From assembly GCA_024684085.1 (NCBI GenBank), contig JAIKXM010000039.1, forward strand, positions 1 to 64,000: 64,000 nt of DNA. The letters run 5' to 3'. Made by a program: the position numbers and the translations under genes. How positions within the stretch are numbered: the stretch's first letter is position 1; each line of letters opens with the position of its first letter. The notes under the pieces are model-generated. The model was not told the origin of the DNA and made no database searches. It worked only from the letters and a program-made list of their open reading frames with translations. This stretch comes from Lachnospiraceae bacterium (lineage in GTDB: Bacteria; Bacillota; Clostridia; Lachnospirales; Lachnospiraceae). This document shows positions 37,662-49,327 of this stretch, piece by piece.

Positions 37662-40337
37662 TCAGACTAAGGTCCACCTGTTTTTCAGATTATTCTGTAA
37701 TTTGTATAAGGTATTAAGCGCATCCAAAGGAGTCAGATTGGATATATCAAGCTCCTTAAGTTCATTGATAACATCTTCATCCTTCACTGTATCGAAAAGA
37801 GACATCTGATTGAGATCCACGGCATCGAGATGCTCATGCTTGACCTTTTTATCATTGGGAGCGATGCTTCCGGCGATCTGCTGAACTTTCTGAACGATAT
37901 CATTATCCGCAAGATCAGCTGCGATCTCTTTTGCCCTGTCTGTGACGATATCGGGGATACCGGCAAGCTTGGCAACCTGTATACCATAGCTTCGATCGGC
38001 ACCGCCCTTTATTATCTTACGCAGGAATACGATCGAGTCGCCCTTTTCTTTGACAGCGATACAGTAGTTGACTACATTATCCATATTACCTTCAAGCTCT
38101 GTAAGTTCATGATAATGTGTAGCGAACAGGGTCTTGGCTCCGAGAAGCCTTGTGTTGGCTATATGCTCTACAACGGCCCATGCAATGCTAAGACCGTCGA
38201 AGGTCGAAGTACCCCTTCCTATCTCATCAAGGATGATCAGGCTTTTTGAGGTTGCATTACGCAGGATATTGGCCACTTCATTCATCTCGACCATGAAGGT
38301 TGACTGACCGCTGGCAAGATCATCACTTGCGCCGACTCTTGTGAATATCCTGTCAACAAGACATATATCCGCGCTGTCGGCGGGTACAAAGGAGCCTATC
38401 TGAGCCATAAGCACAATAAGTGCCACCTGCCTCATATATGTTGACTTACCTGCCATATTAGGTCCGGTGATTATCGATATTAAATGCTTCTTATTGTCAA
38501 GATAGGTATCATTACTGACAAACATGTCATTACTGATTATCTTCTCAATTACAGGATGTCTTCCGTTCTTGATATTGATAACGCCCTTCTCATTGATAAC
38601 CGGCTTACAGTAGTTATTCTGAGAAGCCACAAGCGAAAGTGACGCATACACATCAAGAGCCGCAACAGCCTTGGCTGTTCTCTGAATCCTCTCCGTCTCA
38701 TTAAGGACATAATCCCTGATCTCAGTAAAGAGATCATACTCGAGAGTCACAAGCTTATCTTCCGCATTAAGGATCGTATCCTCAAGTTCCTTAAGTCTGG
38801 TATTGGTAAAACGCTCACCGTTGGTGGTCGTCTGTTTGCGAACATAATCTTCGGGAGCCATATCCTTATATGAATTGGATATCTCAATATAATAACCGAA
38901 GACTTTATTGTATTTCACGTGAAGAGTTTTGATCCCGGTTCTCTCCTGTTCCTCACTTTCGAAGGCTGCAAGATATTTTTTACCGTCAGTACGTATGGAT
39001 CTTAATTTATCGACATCTTCACTGTATCCGTCCCGGATGATCCCGCCTTCCCTTACTGTAAGCGGAGGTTCATCCGTAATACCCTTATCTATAAGCTGAT
39101 ATATCTCTTCCAATCCGTCGATCTCATCACTTAATCTGCGGATAAGCTCGCTTTTGAATCCTGCAGTCTGCTTCTTGATATCCGGAAGCATTGAAAGTGA
39201 ACTCTTAAGTGCTATAAGATCTCTTGCATTGGCAGTTCTGAAGCACACCTTACCCATCAGACGCTCAAGATCATAGATAGTATTAAGATACTCTCTGATC
39301 TCATCTCTGTCGATAGGATTGAGAGTGAGATCTTCGACTGCATCAAGGCGCTCAGTAATAGCAGTCTTTTCTATCAAAGGCTGACGCAACATACTCATGA
39401 GCATTCTTGATCCCATGGCCGTCTTTGTCTTATCAAGCACCCACATAAGAGACCCTCTCTTCTGTTTCTCCCTGAGAGTCTCTGTCAGCTCAAGATTGCG
39501 CCTTGTCGCGCTGTCAAGCAACATATATGTACTCGTAAGATATGGGTAAATATGCGTGATATTACCGAGTTCGTTCTTCTGAGTATCGTAGAGATATTTC
39601 AACAATGCTCCTGCGGCAACAGTCCCTGCGGGGAAATCAGCTATTCCAAGTCCGTTAATGCCGTTAACCTTGAAGTGTCCGGTGATAACATTCCTGCATG
39701 TGTCTTCGTCATAATAATGCGGTTCAAGAGCCGATATAGCGATACCAAGCCTGTCTCTTATTGTCTCGATATCTATACCGCTTATAAGAAAAGCATCATT
39801 GCATATGATCTCCGCCGGCATATATTTGTTGATCTCATCCATAACTGTCTTCAGAGAATCAACTTCCGTCAGATAGAAATCTCCTGTCGAAATATCGATG
39901 ACTGACAGGCCTGTAATATCGGCCTCATACAGAACAGACATAAGATATCTGTTAACCTTCTCTGACAGGTTGCGTTCGCTCAAGTTGGTTCCGGGGGTAA
40001 CAACCCTGATGACCTCTCTTTTTACAAGACCTTTTGCAAGCTTGGGATCTTCAACCTGTTCGCAGATAGCCACTTTATGGCCGCTTGCCACCAATCTGTC
40101 CAGATATGTCTCAAGAGCATGAAAGGGAATACCACACATGGGAGCGCGCTCTGCGAGACCGCATTGCTTGCCGGTAAGTGTCAGCTCCAATTCTCTCGAT
40201 ACCTCTAAGGCATCATCAAAAAACATCTCATAGAAATCACCGAGCCTGTAGAAAAGAATACAGTCGCTGTATTCTTTCTTGGTATCCATATACAGTTTCA
40301 TCATCGGCGATAAACTATCGTAATCTATGTTATCCAT
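37662..40337 (-). CDS. mutS: DNA mismatch repair protein MutS
   Basis: YKKEYSDCILFYRLGDFYEMFFDDA-type N-domain, TGPNMAGKSTYMRQ, LDEIGRGTSTFDGLSIAWA. Confidence 0.97.
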   Translation of the reverse strand: MDNIDYDSLSPMMKLYMDTKKEYSDCILFYRLGDFYEMFFDDALEVSRELELTLTGKQCGLAERAPMCGIPFHALETYLDRLVASGHKVAICEQVEDPKLAKGLVKREVIRVVTPGTNLSERNLSEKVNRYLMSVLYEADITGLSVIDISTGDFYLTEVDSLKTVMDEINKYMPAEIICNDAFLISGIDIETIRDRLGIAISALEPHYYDEDTCRNVITGHFKVNGINGLGIADFPAGTVAAGALLKYLYDTQKNELGNITHIYPYLTSTYMLLDSATRRNLELTETLREKQKRGSLMWVLDKTKTAMGSRMLMSMLRQPLIEKTAITERLDAVEDLTLNPIDRDEIREYLNTIYDLERLMGKVCFRTANARDLIALKSSLSMLPDIKKQTAGFKSELIRRLSDEIDGLEEIYQLIDKGITDEPPLTVREGGIIRDGYSEDVDKLRSIRTDGKKYLAAFESEEQERTGIKTLHVKYNKVFGYYIEISNSYKDMAPEDYVRKQTTTNGERFTNTRLKELEDTILNAEDKLVTLEYDLFTEIRDYVLNETERIQRTAKAVAALDVYASLSLVASQNNYCKPVINEKGVINIKNGRHPVIEKIISNDMFVSNDTYLDNKKHLISIITGPNMAGKSTYMRQVALIVLMAQIGSFVPADSADICLVDRIFTRVGASDDLASGQSTFMVEMNEVANILRNATSKSLIILDEIGRGTSTFDGLSIAWAVVEHIANTRLLGAKTLFATHYHELTELEGNMDNVVNYCIAVKEKGDSIVFLRKIIKGGADRSYGIQVAKLAGIPDIVTDRAKEIAADLADNDIVQKVQQIAGSIAPNDKKVKHEHLDAVDLNQMSLFDTVKDEDVINELKELDISNLTPLDALNTLYKLQNNLKNRWTLV

Positions 40338-40357
40338 TGAACTAAAGACCGAACAGA

Positions 40358-41752
40358 CTATTCGATCATCTCTCCTATATAATAAAAGCCTTTTGCTTCA
40401 TTTAGTCGAACCTTAACGAGCTGTCCGATAAGACCTGCATCGCCCTTAAAATGAACAAGGGAAGCATTGGACAGTCTGCCGCTTAACATAGCGGCATCAT
40501 GTTCATTGATCTCTTCCACGAGCACCTCTTCAATGCATCCGAGAAGCTTACCGTTCCTCTTGTCTGCCTCTTCCTGAACTGCCGTAAGAACCCTGTTGAA
40601 CTGTTCCTTAACAAAAGCCGGATCAAGCTGCGGCATGGATGCGGCAGGCGTTCCGGTACGCTTGGAATATATAAAAGTGAAGGCATTGTCGAATCCGACT
40701 TTTCTAATCACATCGATAGTCTCATTGACATCTTCGACTGTCTCACCCGGATATCCGACGATTATATCCGTCGTAATCGATATATCAGGAATTGCGGTCC
40801 TTATCTTATCAACAAGATTGAGATACTGCTCCTTGGTATATCTTCTGTTCATTGACTTAAGCAGTCTGTCGGATCCCGACTGAAGAGGCAGGTGCAGCTG
40901 TCTGCATATCTTCTTGGAATCTTTCATTACTTCAATAAGCTCATCCGACAGATCCTTAGGATGACTTGTCATGAACCTGATACGCTTAATGCCTTCAACC
41001 TTCTCAACTTCCTTAAGAAGTTCTGCGAATGACATCTCATCAGGCAGACCTTTTCCGTAAGAGTTGACATTCTGACCGAGCAGCATGACTTCCACAACAC
41101 CGTCACGAGATAACTGCTCTATCTCACGGATTATATCCTTGGGATCTCTGCTCCTCTCGCGCCCTCTTACATAAGGCACGATACAGTAAGAACAGAAATT
41201 ATTACATCCGAACATTATATTAATGCCCGATTTAAAAGAATACTTACGATCAACAGGAAGGTCTTCCACTATCGAATCGGTATCCTTCCATATATCGATT
41301 ATCTGTGATGAAGAAGTCAGGCTTCTGTACAGTAATTCGGCGAATTTATAGAGATTATGTGTACCGAATACAAGATTAACAAACTTATACTTCTCTCTGA
41401 TGATCTCTATGACCGACTCTTCCTGCATCATACAACCGCAGAGTGCGATACACAAATCCGGATTCTTCTTCTTCCTTGCCTTAAGCATTCCAAGGTGTCC
41501 GTATACCTTCTGATTGGCATTATCCCTTACAGTACAGGTATTATATATCACAAAATCGGCCGACTCTTCATCGGGAGTCTCTATATAACCTATCTCCTTA
41601 AGGATACCGGACAATTTCTCCGAATCTCTTGCGTTCATCTGACAGCCGAAGGTGGTCACATGATAAGTCAGAGGTGCTCCGCCGTTGGCAGTTATCAGTT
41701 GCCTGCATTTTTCAATATATTCATGTTGTAACTTGGTTTCATCAATAGCCAT
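40358..41752 (-). CDS. miaB: tRNA-2-methylthio-N6-dimethylallyladenosine synthase
   Basis: TFGCQMNARDSEKL, GCNNFCSYCIVPYVRGRERSR, TRAM domain. Confidence 0.96.
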   Translation of the reverse strand: MAIDETKLQHEYIEKCRQLITANGGAPLTYHVTTFGCQMNARDSEKLSGILKEIGYIETPDEESADFVIYNTCTVRDNANQKVYGHLGMLKARKKKNPDLCIALCGCMMQEESVIEIIREKYKFVNLVFGTHNLYKFAELLYRSLTSSSQIIDIWKDTDSIVEDLPVDRKYSFKSGINIMFGCNNFCSYCIVPYVRGRERSRDPKDIIREIEQLSRDGVVEVMLLGQNVNSYGKGLPDEMSFAELLKEVEKVEGIKRIRFMTSHPKDLSDELIEVMKDSKKICRQLHLPLQSGSDRLLKSMNRRYTKEQYLNLVDKIRTAIPDISITTDIIVGYPGETVEDVNETIDVIRKVGFDNAFTFIYSKRTGTPAASMPQLDPAFVKEQFNRVLTAVQEEADKRNGKLLGCIEEVLVEEINEHDAAMLSGRLSNASLVHFKGDAGLIGQLVKVRLNEAKGFYYIGEMIE

Positions 41753-42999
41753 TAACTTCTCACCTGTCCGTTACCGGTTACATTGTACTTATATGTGGTC
41801 AATTCTCTGAGTCCCATAGGACCGCGGGCATGCAATCTCTGAGTCGAGATACCGATCTCAGCACCGAGACCGAACTCGAATCCGTCAGAGAAACGTGTCG
41901 ATGCATTAACGTATACGCAGGCAGAATCGATCTCCTTAAGGAACTTCTCGGCATTCGCGGTATCGGCAGTGATGATACACTCCGAATGGTGTGTACTGTA
42001 CTTGTTAATATGAGCGATGGCCTCATCGATATCATTAACTGTCTTAACCGAGAGAATAAGATCGAGATACTCGGTTCCGTAATCTTCTTCGGTAGCGATC
42101 TTAGAGTCTGTAAGAATGGCTCTCGCACTTTCATCGGCTCTGATCTCAACATCTTTTACCGATAATCTCTCCTTCATTACGGGCAAAAATGCCTCGGCTA
42201 TGTTCTTGTGTACAACGATGGATTCGCAGGCATTGCATACACCGGTTCTCTGAGTCTTGGCATTGAAGATGATATCGGCAGCCATCTGCATATCGGCTGT
42301 CTCATCAACGAATACGTGACAGTTACCGGTTCCTGTCTCGATCACGGGTATTGTTGCATTGGCTACTACATTCCGAATAAGACCTGCACCGCCTCTGGGA
42401 ATAAGAACATCGATATAATCCTTCATCTTCATAAAGGTTGTGGTATCATTTCTGTCGGTCGAATCGATCACCTGTATCACATCAGGCTCGATACCAACCG
42501 AAGCAAGTGCCTTTCTGATACTCCCGGCAATAGCAAGATTGGAATTGATGGCATCGCTTCCGCCCTTAAGTACAACGGAATTACCTGCCTTGAAGCACAG
42601 AGCAAAGGCATCAGGTGTTACATTTGGACGCGATTCATAGATAATACCGATACAGCCCAAAGGAACAGATACCTTCTTAAGTTCAAGACCGTTGGGAAGG
42701 ACTCTCTCTTCGAGTACAAGCCCTGTAGGATCATCAAGATCTGCCACCTGTCTTATACCTTCAGCAATAGCATTGACCCTGTCTACAGTCAGCTTAAGTC
42801 TGTCCATAAGAGAAGCCTTAACGTTCTTCTCAGCAGCATTCTTCATATCGATATCGTTGGCTGCAAGGATCTCGTCCATATCCGCAACGATAGTCTCGGC
42901 TACTTTTAAAAGAGCCTTATTCTTGGTCTGTGTATCAAGACCGTTCATAATGTATTTGGCAGCTTTGCCTCTTTCACATATCTGTTTAATGTCTGACAT
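41752..42999 (-). CDS. proA: Gamma-glutamyl phosphate reductase
   Basis: [49 protein letters not shown]. Confidence 0.96.
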   Translation of the reverse strand: MSDIKQICERGKAAKYIMNGLDTQTKNKALLKVAETIVADMDEILAANDIDMKNAAEKNVKASLMDRLKLTVDRVNAIAEGIRQVADLDDPTGLVLEERVLPNGLELKKVSVPLGCIGIIYESRPNVTPDAFALCFKAGNSVVLKGGSDAINSNLAIAGSIRKALASVGIEPDVIQVIDSTDRNDTTTFMKMKDYIDVLIPRGGAGLIRNVVANATIPVIETGTGNCHVFVDETADMQMAADIIFNAKTQRTGVCNACESIVVHKNIAEAFLPVMKERLSVKDVEIRADESARAILTDSKIATEEDYGTEYLDLILSVKTVNDIDEAIAHINKYSTHHSECIITADTANAEKFLKEIDSACVYVNASTRFSDGFEFGLGAEIGISTQRLHARGPMGLRELTTYKYNVTGNGQVRS

Positions 43000-43618
43000 A
43001 AGTATTCCTTTCCGTTATGATAATATCCATTGGTCTGTCATATTCCGATGGGATTATAGAGTCACTCAACTGCATTTCATAGCAAAGGCCGACAGATGTA
43101 ATATCGAACCTCTGAAAGAAACGATCATAATAACCTTTTCCATATCCCACTCTGTTTCCTTTAGTATCGAAGATCACTCCGGGAGTTATGCATATGCAAT
43201 CACCTTCACCGGTAAATATCTCTTCTTTATACGGTTCCAATATGCCATAGGCTCCCTCGTGAAGGGATTCGAAACCGTTTATCTTATAAAAATCAAGCCT
43301 GCATTCAGGTTCGCACACAGGCATATATACCTTCTTACCCGATCTCAATGCATCTTCGATGATCATATCGGTCTTAACCTCATGATTGTAATCGGCATAC
43401 AACAGACAGGTATCCGCCTCCCTGTATTCATCAAGCTCAAGAACTTTTTTCTGAATGATGAGGCTTAAGTCTTCATAATCTGCCAGTTCTTTACGCCACT
43501 TTATATATATGCTTCTGAGACTTTTAAGATCTGAATGCTCATCGTTTATCTGTAGGTTGGGGCAATCGACATTCTCGAGCCTACTGTATTCCGTTCTTTG
43601 CTGCATATTTATCTCCAA
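42986..43618 (-). CDS. 5-formyltetrahydrofolate cyclo-ligase family protein
   Basis: [26 protein letters not shown]. Confidence 0.9.
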   Translation of the reverse strand: MEINMQQRTEYSRLENVDCPNLQINDEHSDLKSLRSIYIKWRKELADYEDLSLIIQKKVLELDEYREADTCLLYADYNHEVKTDMIIEDALRSGKKVYMPVCEPECRLDFYKINGFESLHEGAYGILEPYKEEIFTGEGDCICITPGVIFDTKGNRVGYGKGYYDRFFQRFDITSVGLCYEMQLSDSIIPSEYDRPMDIIITERNTYVRH

Positions 43619-43808
43619 GATTGGTTATAGTACCGTCCTTCTCAAGGATATCAATATTATTCATCTGGCTTCTCAGATTAGCTCTGACGCTCATAATATA
43701 CTCTTTACGAAGCATTGCCTGCTCTTCCTTCTCCTCGGGAGTAAGGCCTACATCAACCGATTTGTGATACAGTTCGTTAATTCGTTTGATCTTGTCTTCT
43801 ATACTCAT
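43581..43808 (-). CDS. DUF896 domain-containing protein
   Basis: KIKRINELYHKSVDVGLTPEEKEEQAMLRKEYI. Confidence 0.9.
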   Translation of the reverse strand: MSIEDKIKRINELYHKSVDVGLTPEEKEEQAMLRKEYIMSVRANLRSQMNNIDILEKDGTITNLGDKYAAKNGIQ

Positions 43809-43833
43809 TATATTCCTTCAATCCGATCTCAAT

Positions 43834-44730
43834 CTAATTACATTCCTCAATAAACTTAAGGATATCAAAGTTCTCATCCTTATGTGCCTTGAACAGTGTA
43901 CCTACCTGTCGGCCATCCATTATCCTGTGTATGATCCTGATATCTTCGCTGTTGGCGATTATCATATCTGCTCCGCAGGAAGTAGATATCTTAGCCGCAT
44001 TCATCTTGGTATTCATGCCACCTGTACCGACATTGCTTCCGGTGCTCTTCTTACCCATATTCATATACTCTTCGGTCAGCTCATCAACCTCGTATATATA
44101 CTGCGCATCGGGATTCGTACGCGGATCATCTGTATAGAGTCCGTCCACATCCGATAAGAGGATGAGAAGATCAGCTCCCACAAGTGCGGCAACAAGCGCT
44201 GAAAGAGTATCATTATCTCCTATGAGCACATCCTTATCATCAACGATGATCTCATAGGTCGAAACGGTATCATTCTCATTGACTATCGGAACAACCCCAA
44301 GGTTAAGAAGCTCATTAAATGTATTATAAGCATTCTCACGATTAACCGGATCGGTGATGATATTCTTGGTCATCAGGATCTGAGCCGAAATATTGTTATA
44401 CTCAGAGAATAATCTGGAATATACACTCATAAGTCTTGCCTGACCGATAGCAGCACAGGCCTGCTTGAATCCCATATTCTTACTCTCTATTCTTGCAGCC
44501 ACCGAGCCGATAGCCTGTTTGCCGGCAGCGATCGCACCCGAACTGACAAGGATGACATCCATACCTGCATTATGCATATTACATAACTCACGTACAAGAA
44601 CATCAAGCTTTGTATAATTAAGGTCGCCTGTCTCCGGATGTACAAGAGATGAAGATCCGATCTTAACTACAACTCTCTTTTTCTCCCTCATCGAAGGCCT
44701 TGTTATCTCTTCATATTCACAATTCATCAT
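43834..44730 (-). CDS. proB: Glutamate 5-kinase
   Basis: VVKIGSSSL, VSSGAIAAGKQAIG, GDNDTLSALVAALVGADLLILLSDVDGLY. Confidence 0.95.
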   Translation of the reverse strand: MMNCEYEEITRPSMREKKRVVVKIGSSSLVHPETGDLNYTKLDVLVRELCNMHNAGMDVILVSSGAIAAGKQAIGSVAARIESKNMGFKQACAAIGQARLMSVYSRLFSEYNNISAQILMTKNIITDPVNRENAYNTFNELLNLGVVPIVNENDTVSTYEIIVDDKDVLIGDNDTLSALVAALVGADLLILLSDVDGLYTDDPRTNPDAQYIYEVDELTEEYMNMGKKSTGSNVGTGGMNTKMNAAKISTSCGADMIIANSEDIRIIHRIMDGRQVGTLFKAHKDENFDILKFIEECN

Positions 44731-44743
44731 TAAATCCTCTTTG

Positions 44744-46369
44744 TTATTTTCTATATCTTTCTGCGATCTTTTCGGCTATATACAATCCGTCCATCGCAGC
44801 CGAAGTGATCCCGCCGGCATAACCGGCACCCTCACCGCAGGGATATAACCCTTTCAATTCAGACATTCCGTCGGCTTCTCTTAATATCCGTATCGGAGAC
44901 GATGTTCTCGCTTCCACGCCGGCTAGCAACGAATGCTCATTATCAAAGCCATCAATTACTGCTCCGTACCTGTCAAATGCCTCAACGATATCTTTGTTCA
45001 GTTCATCCGGAAGCAATTGCGTTAAGTCCGCATACCTCGTCCTGCCCTTAAGCGTTCCGTAGCTCTCGGGATCTTCCTCATAATCCTTTCTGAACTCAGC
45101 ATCTGCAAAAGATACCGTCCTTCGGATCGTGCCCTCGTAATCACCTAAGAACTCCACCGGAATATCTCCGTTACCAAGCTTAAAGGCTTTCTCTTCAAGC
45201 CTCCTTTGGAACTCCACACCGGCAAGAGGTGAATCATCCGGGTAGTCATCAGGACTTACAGTAACAACGATCGCACTGTTGGCGAATCCCGAATCTCTTG
45301 CGTGATCACTCATTCCATTAATGCATAGTCGTCCTTCTTCACTTGATGCATTTACCACATAACCGCCCGGACACATACAGAATGAATATACTCCGCGTCC
45401 GTCAGAAGCACTATATGTAAGCTTATATGAGGAAGCAGGCAGGTCCATCTTATCAGAACCGTATTGATTGATATCTATCAAACTCTGCGGATGTATGACC
45501 CTAAGTCCTACTGCAAAGGGTTTCTTCTCCATAGGTATATTACTGTTATGGAGCATTGCAAAAGTATCTCTTGCACTATGACCTATTGCCAATACACAAT
45601 CATTGGTATGTATCACATCATCCTTATCGGTTCTTACTCCGATAAGTCTTCCGGATTCAATGACAAGACCTGTGACCTTCTCATCGAATCGGATCTGAGC
45701 CCCCATTTCAATAAGAGCTTTTCTCATACTGACGATGACCTTTTTGAGGACATCTGTTCCTATATGAGGCTTATTGATATAGGTGATCTCCGGATCGGCT
45801 CCATATTCGGTGAATATCTCAAGGACTTTTTTATTGCGTCCGTATTTATCCTTAACAAGGGTATTAAGCTTGCCGTCAGAAAATGTTCCGGCACCGCCTT
45901 CGCCGAATTGTACGTTTGTCGGTTTAAGTATGCCTGTTTTCCAGAACTCATTGACCGCCTCATCACGTTTTTCTATCGAAGAACCCCTTTCGATAATAAT
46001 GGGCTTAAGTCCGGCCTTACATAAGGAATATGCGCAAAAAAGTCCGGCAGGTCCCATACCTATGACCACCGGCGCAACTTGCATGCTATTCTCATCAATT
46101 TTTGGAAATACATATTCTGAAGGAGAATATCTCTCGATGTTGCGATTCTTATTCTTCTTCAGTATCTTATCTTCATTGACAATCGTCACGGCGATAACAT
46201 ATACATAAAAGATATCACTTTTTCTTGCATCCAGAGATTTCTTAAGGATCTTCATATCATGAATATCTTCAGCCCTGACTCTGAGAAGCTCGGAAGCCTT
46301 ATTGATCAGGATATCTCTTTCTCTATCAATATATTCAGGTTTGATCTTAATCTGGTTAATCTTAATCAT
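44744..46369 (-). CDS. FAD-dependent dehydrogenase-like protein
   Basis: VIGMGPAGLFCAYSLCKAGLKPIIIERG, GEGGAGTFSDGKLNT, CMCPGGYVVNASSEEG, YPCGEGAGYAGGITSAAMDG. Confidence 0.88.
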   Translation of the reverse strand: MIKINQIKIKPEYIDRERDILINKASELLRVRAEDIHDMKILKKSLDARKSDIFYVYVIAVTIVNEDKILKKNKNRNIERYSPSEYVFPKIDENSMQVAPVVIGMGPAGLFCAYSLCKAGLKPIIIERGSSIEKRDEAVNEFWKTGILKPTNVQFGEGGAGTFSDGKLNTLVKDKYGRNKKVLEIFTEYGADPEITYINKPHIGTDVLKKVIVSMRKALIEMGAQIRFDEKVTGLVIESGRLIGVRTDKDDVIHTNDCVLAIGHSARDTFAMLHNSNIPMEKKPFAVGLRVIHPQSLIDINQYGSDKMDLPASSYKLTYSASDGRGVYSFCMCPGGYVVNASSEEGRLCINGMSDHARDSGFANSAIVVTVSPDDYPDDSPLAGVEFQRRLEEKAFKLGNGDIPVEFLGDYEGTIRRTVSFADAEFRKDYEEDPESYGTLKGRTRYADLTQLLPDELNKDIVEAFDRYGAVIDGFDNEHSLLAGVEARTSSPIRILREADGMSELKGLYPCGEGAGYAGGITSAAMDGLYIAEKIAERYRK

Positions 46370-46382
46370 TCTTAATCTATCT

Positions 46383-47609
46383 TTATGGTTCAGATGCCGC
46401 TGCTCTTCCTGCTATATAACCTGTCGTCCAGGCCCACTGCAGATTATAGCCTCCGCATATACCATCAACATCAATGATCTCACCGCAATAATATAAGCCA
46501 TCATTAATAAGTGACTCACATGAATCATCTATCTCATCAAGACTTACACCACCGCAACAGCACTGCGCATGAGGATAACTCTTTACAGAAGTCGGATGCA
46601 TGGTAAAGCCTTTGATCAGTGAAGCCAACTCATCCAGTCTCTGAGAAAGCTCGGATTCATGATCAGCCTCCGGGTCGATCTTCATAATATCAAGAAGCAC
46701 TTCATTGACAGCTTTATTGAACATTCCCATAAGGAAATCCCCGGCTGTCATATATATCCCTGTAATATCGCGAAAATGAAGGAAGTTCTTAAGTTCTTCC
46801 TCACTCATATCCGGCATAAGATCAAGAATGAGCAGTTTGTTACGCTCTTTCTCCATGGCAATATACCTGCTTAACTGGAATACCACTATCCCGCTTATGC
46901 CATAATCGGTAAACTGAACTTCGCCGTATTCTTCAGCTGCAGGCGCATCATCGAGAGTAAGCGTTACTTTAGCGTTCATCCTGACGCCTTTAAGCTTCTT
47001 ACAGAAGTCATCAGAACAATTAACAGGTACAAGTGAAGGCCTTACCTTAACGATACTGTGTCCAAGATGATAACTCAATGAATAACCGTCATCATTACTA
47101 TCTATCCTGTCGTTATCATTGATACCCGCATAACTTCCGCAGGCCATGATCACTCTGTCAAATTCATATCCGGTACCGTTAGCACAAACCGTATAAACAG
47201 AATCCTTCAGACTAATATCATTCACCGTATGATCGGTAAGTATCTTCACACCGTTCTCACGGCATCTGTGAAGCAGTATATCTCTCACAACATAAGCCTG
47301 ATTACACAACGGATATACATATGTATCTTTCTCATACATCATAAGACCGCTTTTACGGAAAAACATGAGCGCGTCTTCCTGATCAAACTGTCCGAAATAC
47401 CTGTTAAGATCCTTGTCCGAAGAAGAATGATATGCAGACGATCGAAGAAACGTATTGGTCAGATTACACTTTCCGTTACCGGTAGCCTTGATCTTCCTGC
47501 CACATTCATTATTATGTTCAAATACAGTAACTTTTGCTCCGGCTTCTGAGGCACTGATCGCCGCCATAAGTCCAGAAGCACCGCCACCTATGATTCCGAT
47601 TCTCTTCAC
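46383..47609 (-). CDS. NAD(P)/FAD-dependent oxidoreductase, HI0933/YhiN family
   Basis: KRIGIIGGGASGLMAAISASEAGA, KIKATGNGKCNLTN, ICGGYNLQWAWTTGYIAG. GTG start proposed. Confidence 0.88.
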   Translation of the reverse strand: MKRIGIIGGGASGLMAAISASEAGAKVTVFEHNNECGRKIKATGNGKCNLTNTFLRSSAYHSSSDKDLNRYFGQFDQEDALMFFRKSGLMMYEKDTYVYPLCNQAYVVRDILLHRCRENGVKILTDHTVNDISLKDSVYTVCANGTGYEFDRVIMACGSYAGINDNDRIDSNDDGYSLSYHLGHSIVKVRPSLVPVNCSDDFCKKLKGVRMNAKVTLTLDDAPAAEEYGEVQFTDYGISGIVVFQLSRYIAMEKERNKLLILDLMPDMSEEELKNFLHFRDITGIYMTAGDFLMGMFNKAVNEVLLDIMKIDPEADHESELSQRLDELASLIKGFTMHPTSVKSYPHAQCCCGGVSLDEIDDSCESLINDGLYYCGEIIDVDGICGGYNLQWAWTTGYIAGRAAASEP

Positions 47610-47722
47610 GCGAACTCCCACCTCTGACAGGGAATTGATCATCATGTCTGTGTTAAGGATTACAGTAACCTATAACCCTGTAAACTTATCAATATACTAT
47701 CCTGTAACAATCCAATCCCACA

Positions 47723-49327
47723 TCAGAACTTTCGATCCAGCAGATTCTTGAAAAAGAAAGCCGGATAATATGTAACAGTACCTTTAAGAGAATTGATATC
47801 TCTTGATTTAATACCATGAAGCAATACAACAATGCTCATATATACACCGGTAATAATGGCAATCGTAATGACAAAATGAATGATATTCATTACGAATATC
47901 TTATCGATGATCACAGCAACAATGCTCGCTGCCGCCCCGGCCACAATGCACTTAACTGCTTTGATGAGCAGATCATACATGTTGACCTTAAGACTGCTGT
48001 GAACAAAATACGCCATAACCAACATATCAGTAGCGTAATATATAACCATCGCCCATATAACAATCGAAGGTACCGCTGTTTTATGACATGCAATACATGT
48101 ATAGGCAAGTCCGCTCACTGAAGCTATCACAGATCCCGTAAGAATGATCCTGTTCATATTGAAAGCCTTAAGAATGGTCTTATACGAGATTGACAGACCG
48201 CCAATCAGTATGATAACCGCAGCCTTTGATAACAGCTTTATACCAAGACTCATCTTACCGTCAAAGAATATCTTAACGATCGGAGTCCTTAAGAAAAATA
48301 CGGTAAGCATAACAGGAATAAGTATGAATAATGCGTTCTTAAGCATAAGATTGACTCTTATCCTGAAGTTCTTCTCATCCTGATGTTCATAATCGACTAC
48401 AAGCTTACGACCTTCGCGGTTCATATATTCGTTGAACAGATACAGCGGAACAAGAATAACAGTTATAACCTTGCTCGCAATAACACCGTTATTAATAAAC
48501 AGCGTCTTAATACTGTCTGCATGTCTGATTCCAAAATGCATATAGGCTATTATAAAAGCAGCCAATGCGGTCGCCGGAAAAGCTCGCTCAAGTGTCACTG
48601 CAAATGATCCTATGATCATCCTTCTCCTGAGATTATCATTATACTCTCCGCCCTTGAATGCGCTCGCCCCACGCTTGTGTCCGTTCACCTGACTGATATA
48701 TACAGCCACAAGATAAACATCCGCAACAAGCAAAGCAACGCACTGCAGGATCACCGCTCCGAAAGCGGAATAAGCATTCATTATAATGGGTTCATGCAAC
48801 AGAAGCGCCGCTTTTTCTCCATAGGTGATAAATCGCTTAATGAAGACAGCTACCAATATCACGAACAACAGCCCGTTGATCAGATCGGATATATAGATAA
48901 TCAACTGATCATTCTCGCCCTGATAATATCCCTTGAAACAACCGTTCACTCCGTACAGCAGCAGCAGAAAGCCGAACGCTGCAAATATCATATCCCCGAC
49001 GTAAGTCCCAAGGAACAACTCACTGAGCTTACCACCCAATACAAGTGTAACGAGAAGGTACAAGCCCGTAAGTGCAACCGAGACGGCAAGTCCCATCTTC
49101 AATATCTTCTCACCGCCCGAACCTGACATCTTCTTCTTCTGAACACGTATCAGCCTTGCGGTCGTCTTCTTAACACCGCCCACAAGCCAGAAGAATATAC
49201 TCATAGAGATGATCCCTATTGAAAAATATATTCCCATTGAGGTATCACCCGCACGATATCCTATGAGCATGAAAGCGATCAACAATAATATTCTGTTGGC
49301 ATATCTTATAAGATCGTTTATTTTCAT
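47723..49327 (-). CDS. Polysaccharide-biosynthesis/MurJ-like flippase (MOP superfamily)
   Basis: Multi-TM protein; LLYGVNGCFKGYYQGENDQLIIYISDLINGL-type repeats. Confidence 0.72.
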   Translation of the reverse strand: MKINDLIRYANRILLLIAFMLIGYRAGDTSMGIYFSIGIISMSIFFWLVGGVKKTTARLIRVQKKKMSGSGGEKILKMGLAVSVALTGLYLLVTLVLGGKLSELFLGTYVGDMIFAAFGFLLLLYGVNGCFKGYYQGENDQLIIYISDLINGLLFVILVAVFIKRFITYGEKAALLLHEPIIMNAYSAFGAVILQCVALLVADVYLVAVYISQVNGHKRGASAFKGGEYNDNLRRRMIIGSFAVTLERAFPATALAAFIIAYMHFGIRHADSIKTLFINNGVIASKVITVILVPLYLFNEYMNREGRKLVVDYEHQDEKNFRIRVNLMLKNALFILIPVMLTVFFLRTPIVKIFFDGKMSLGIKLLSKAAVIILIGGLSISYKTILKAFNMNRIILTGSVIASVSGLAYTCIACHKTAVPSIVIWAMVIYYATDMLVMAYFVHSSLKVNMYDLLIKAVKCIVAGAAASIVAVIIDKIFVMNIIHFVITIAIITGVYMSIVVLLHGIKSRDINSLKGTVTYYPAFFFKNLLDRKF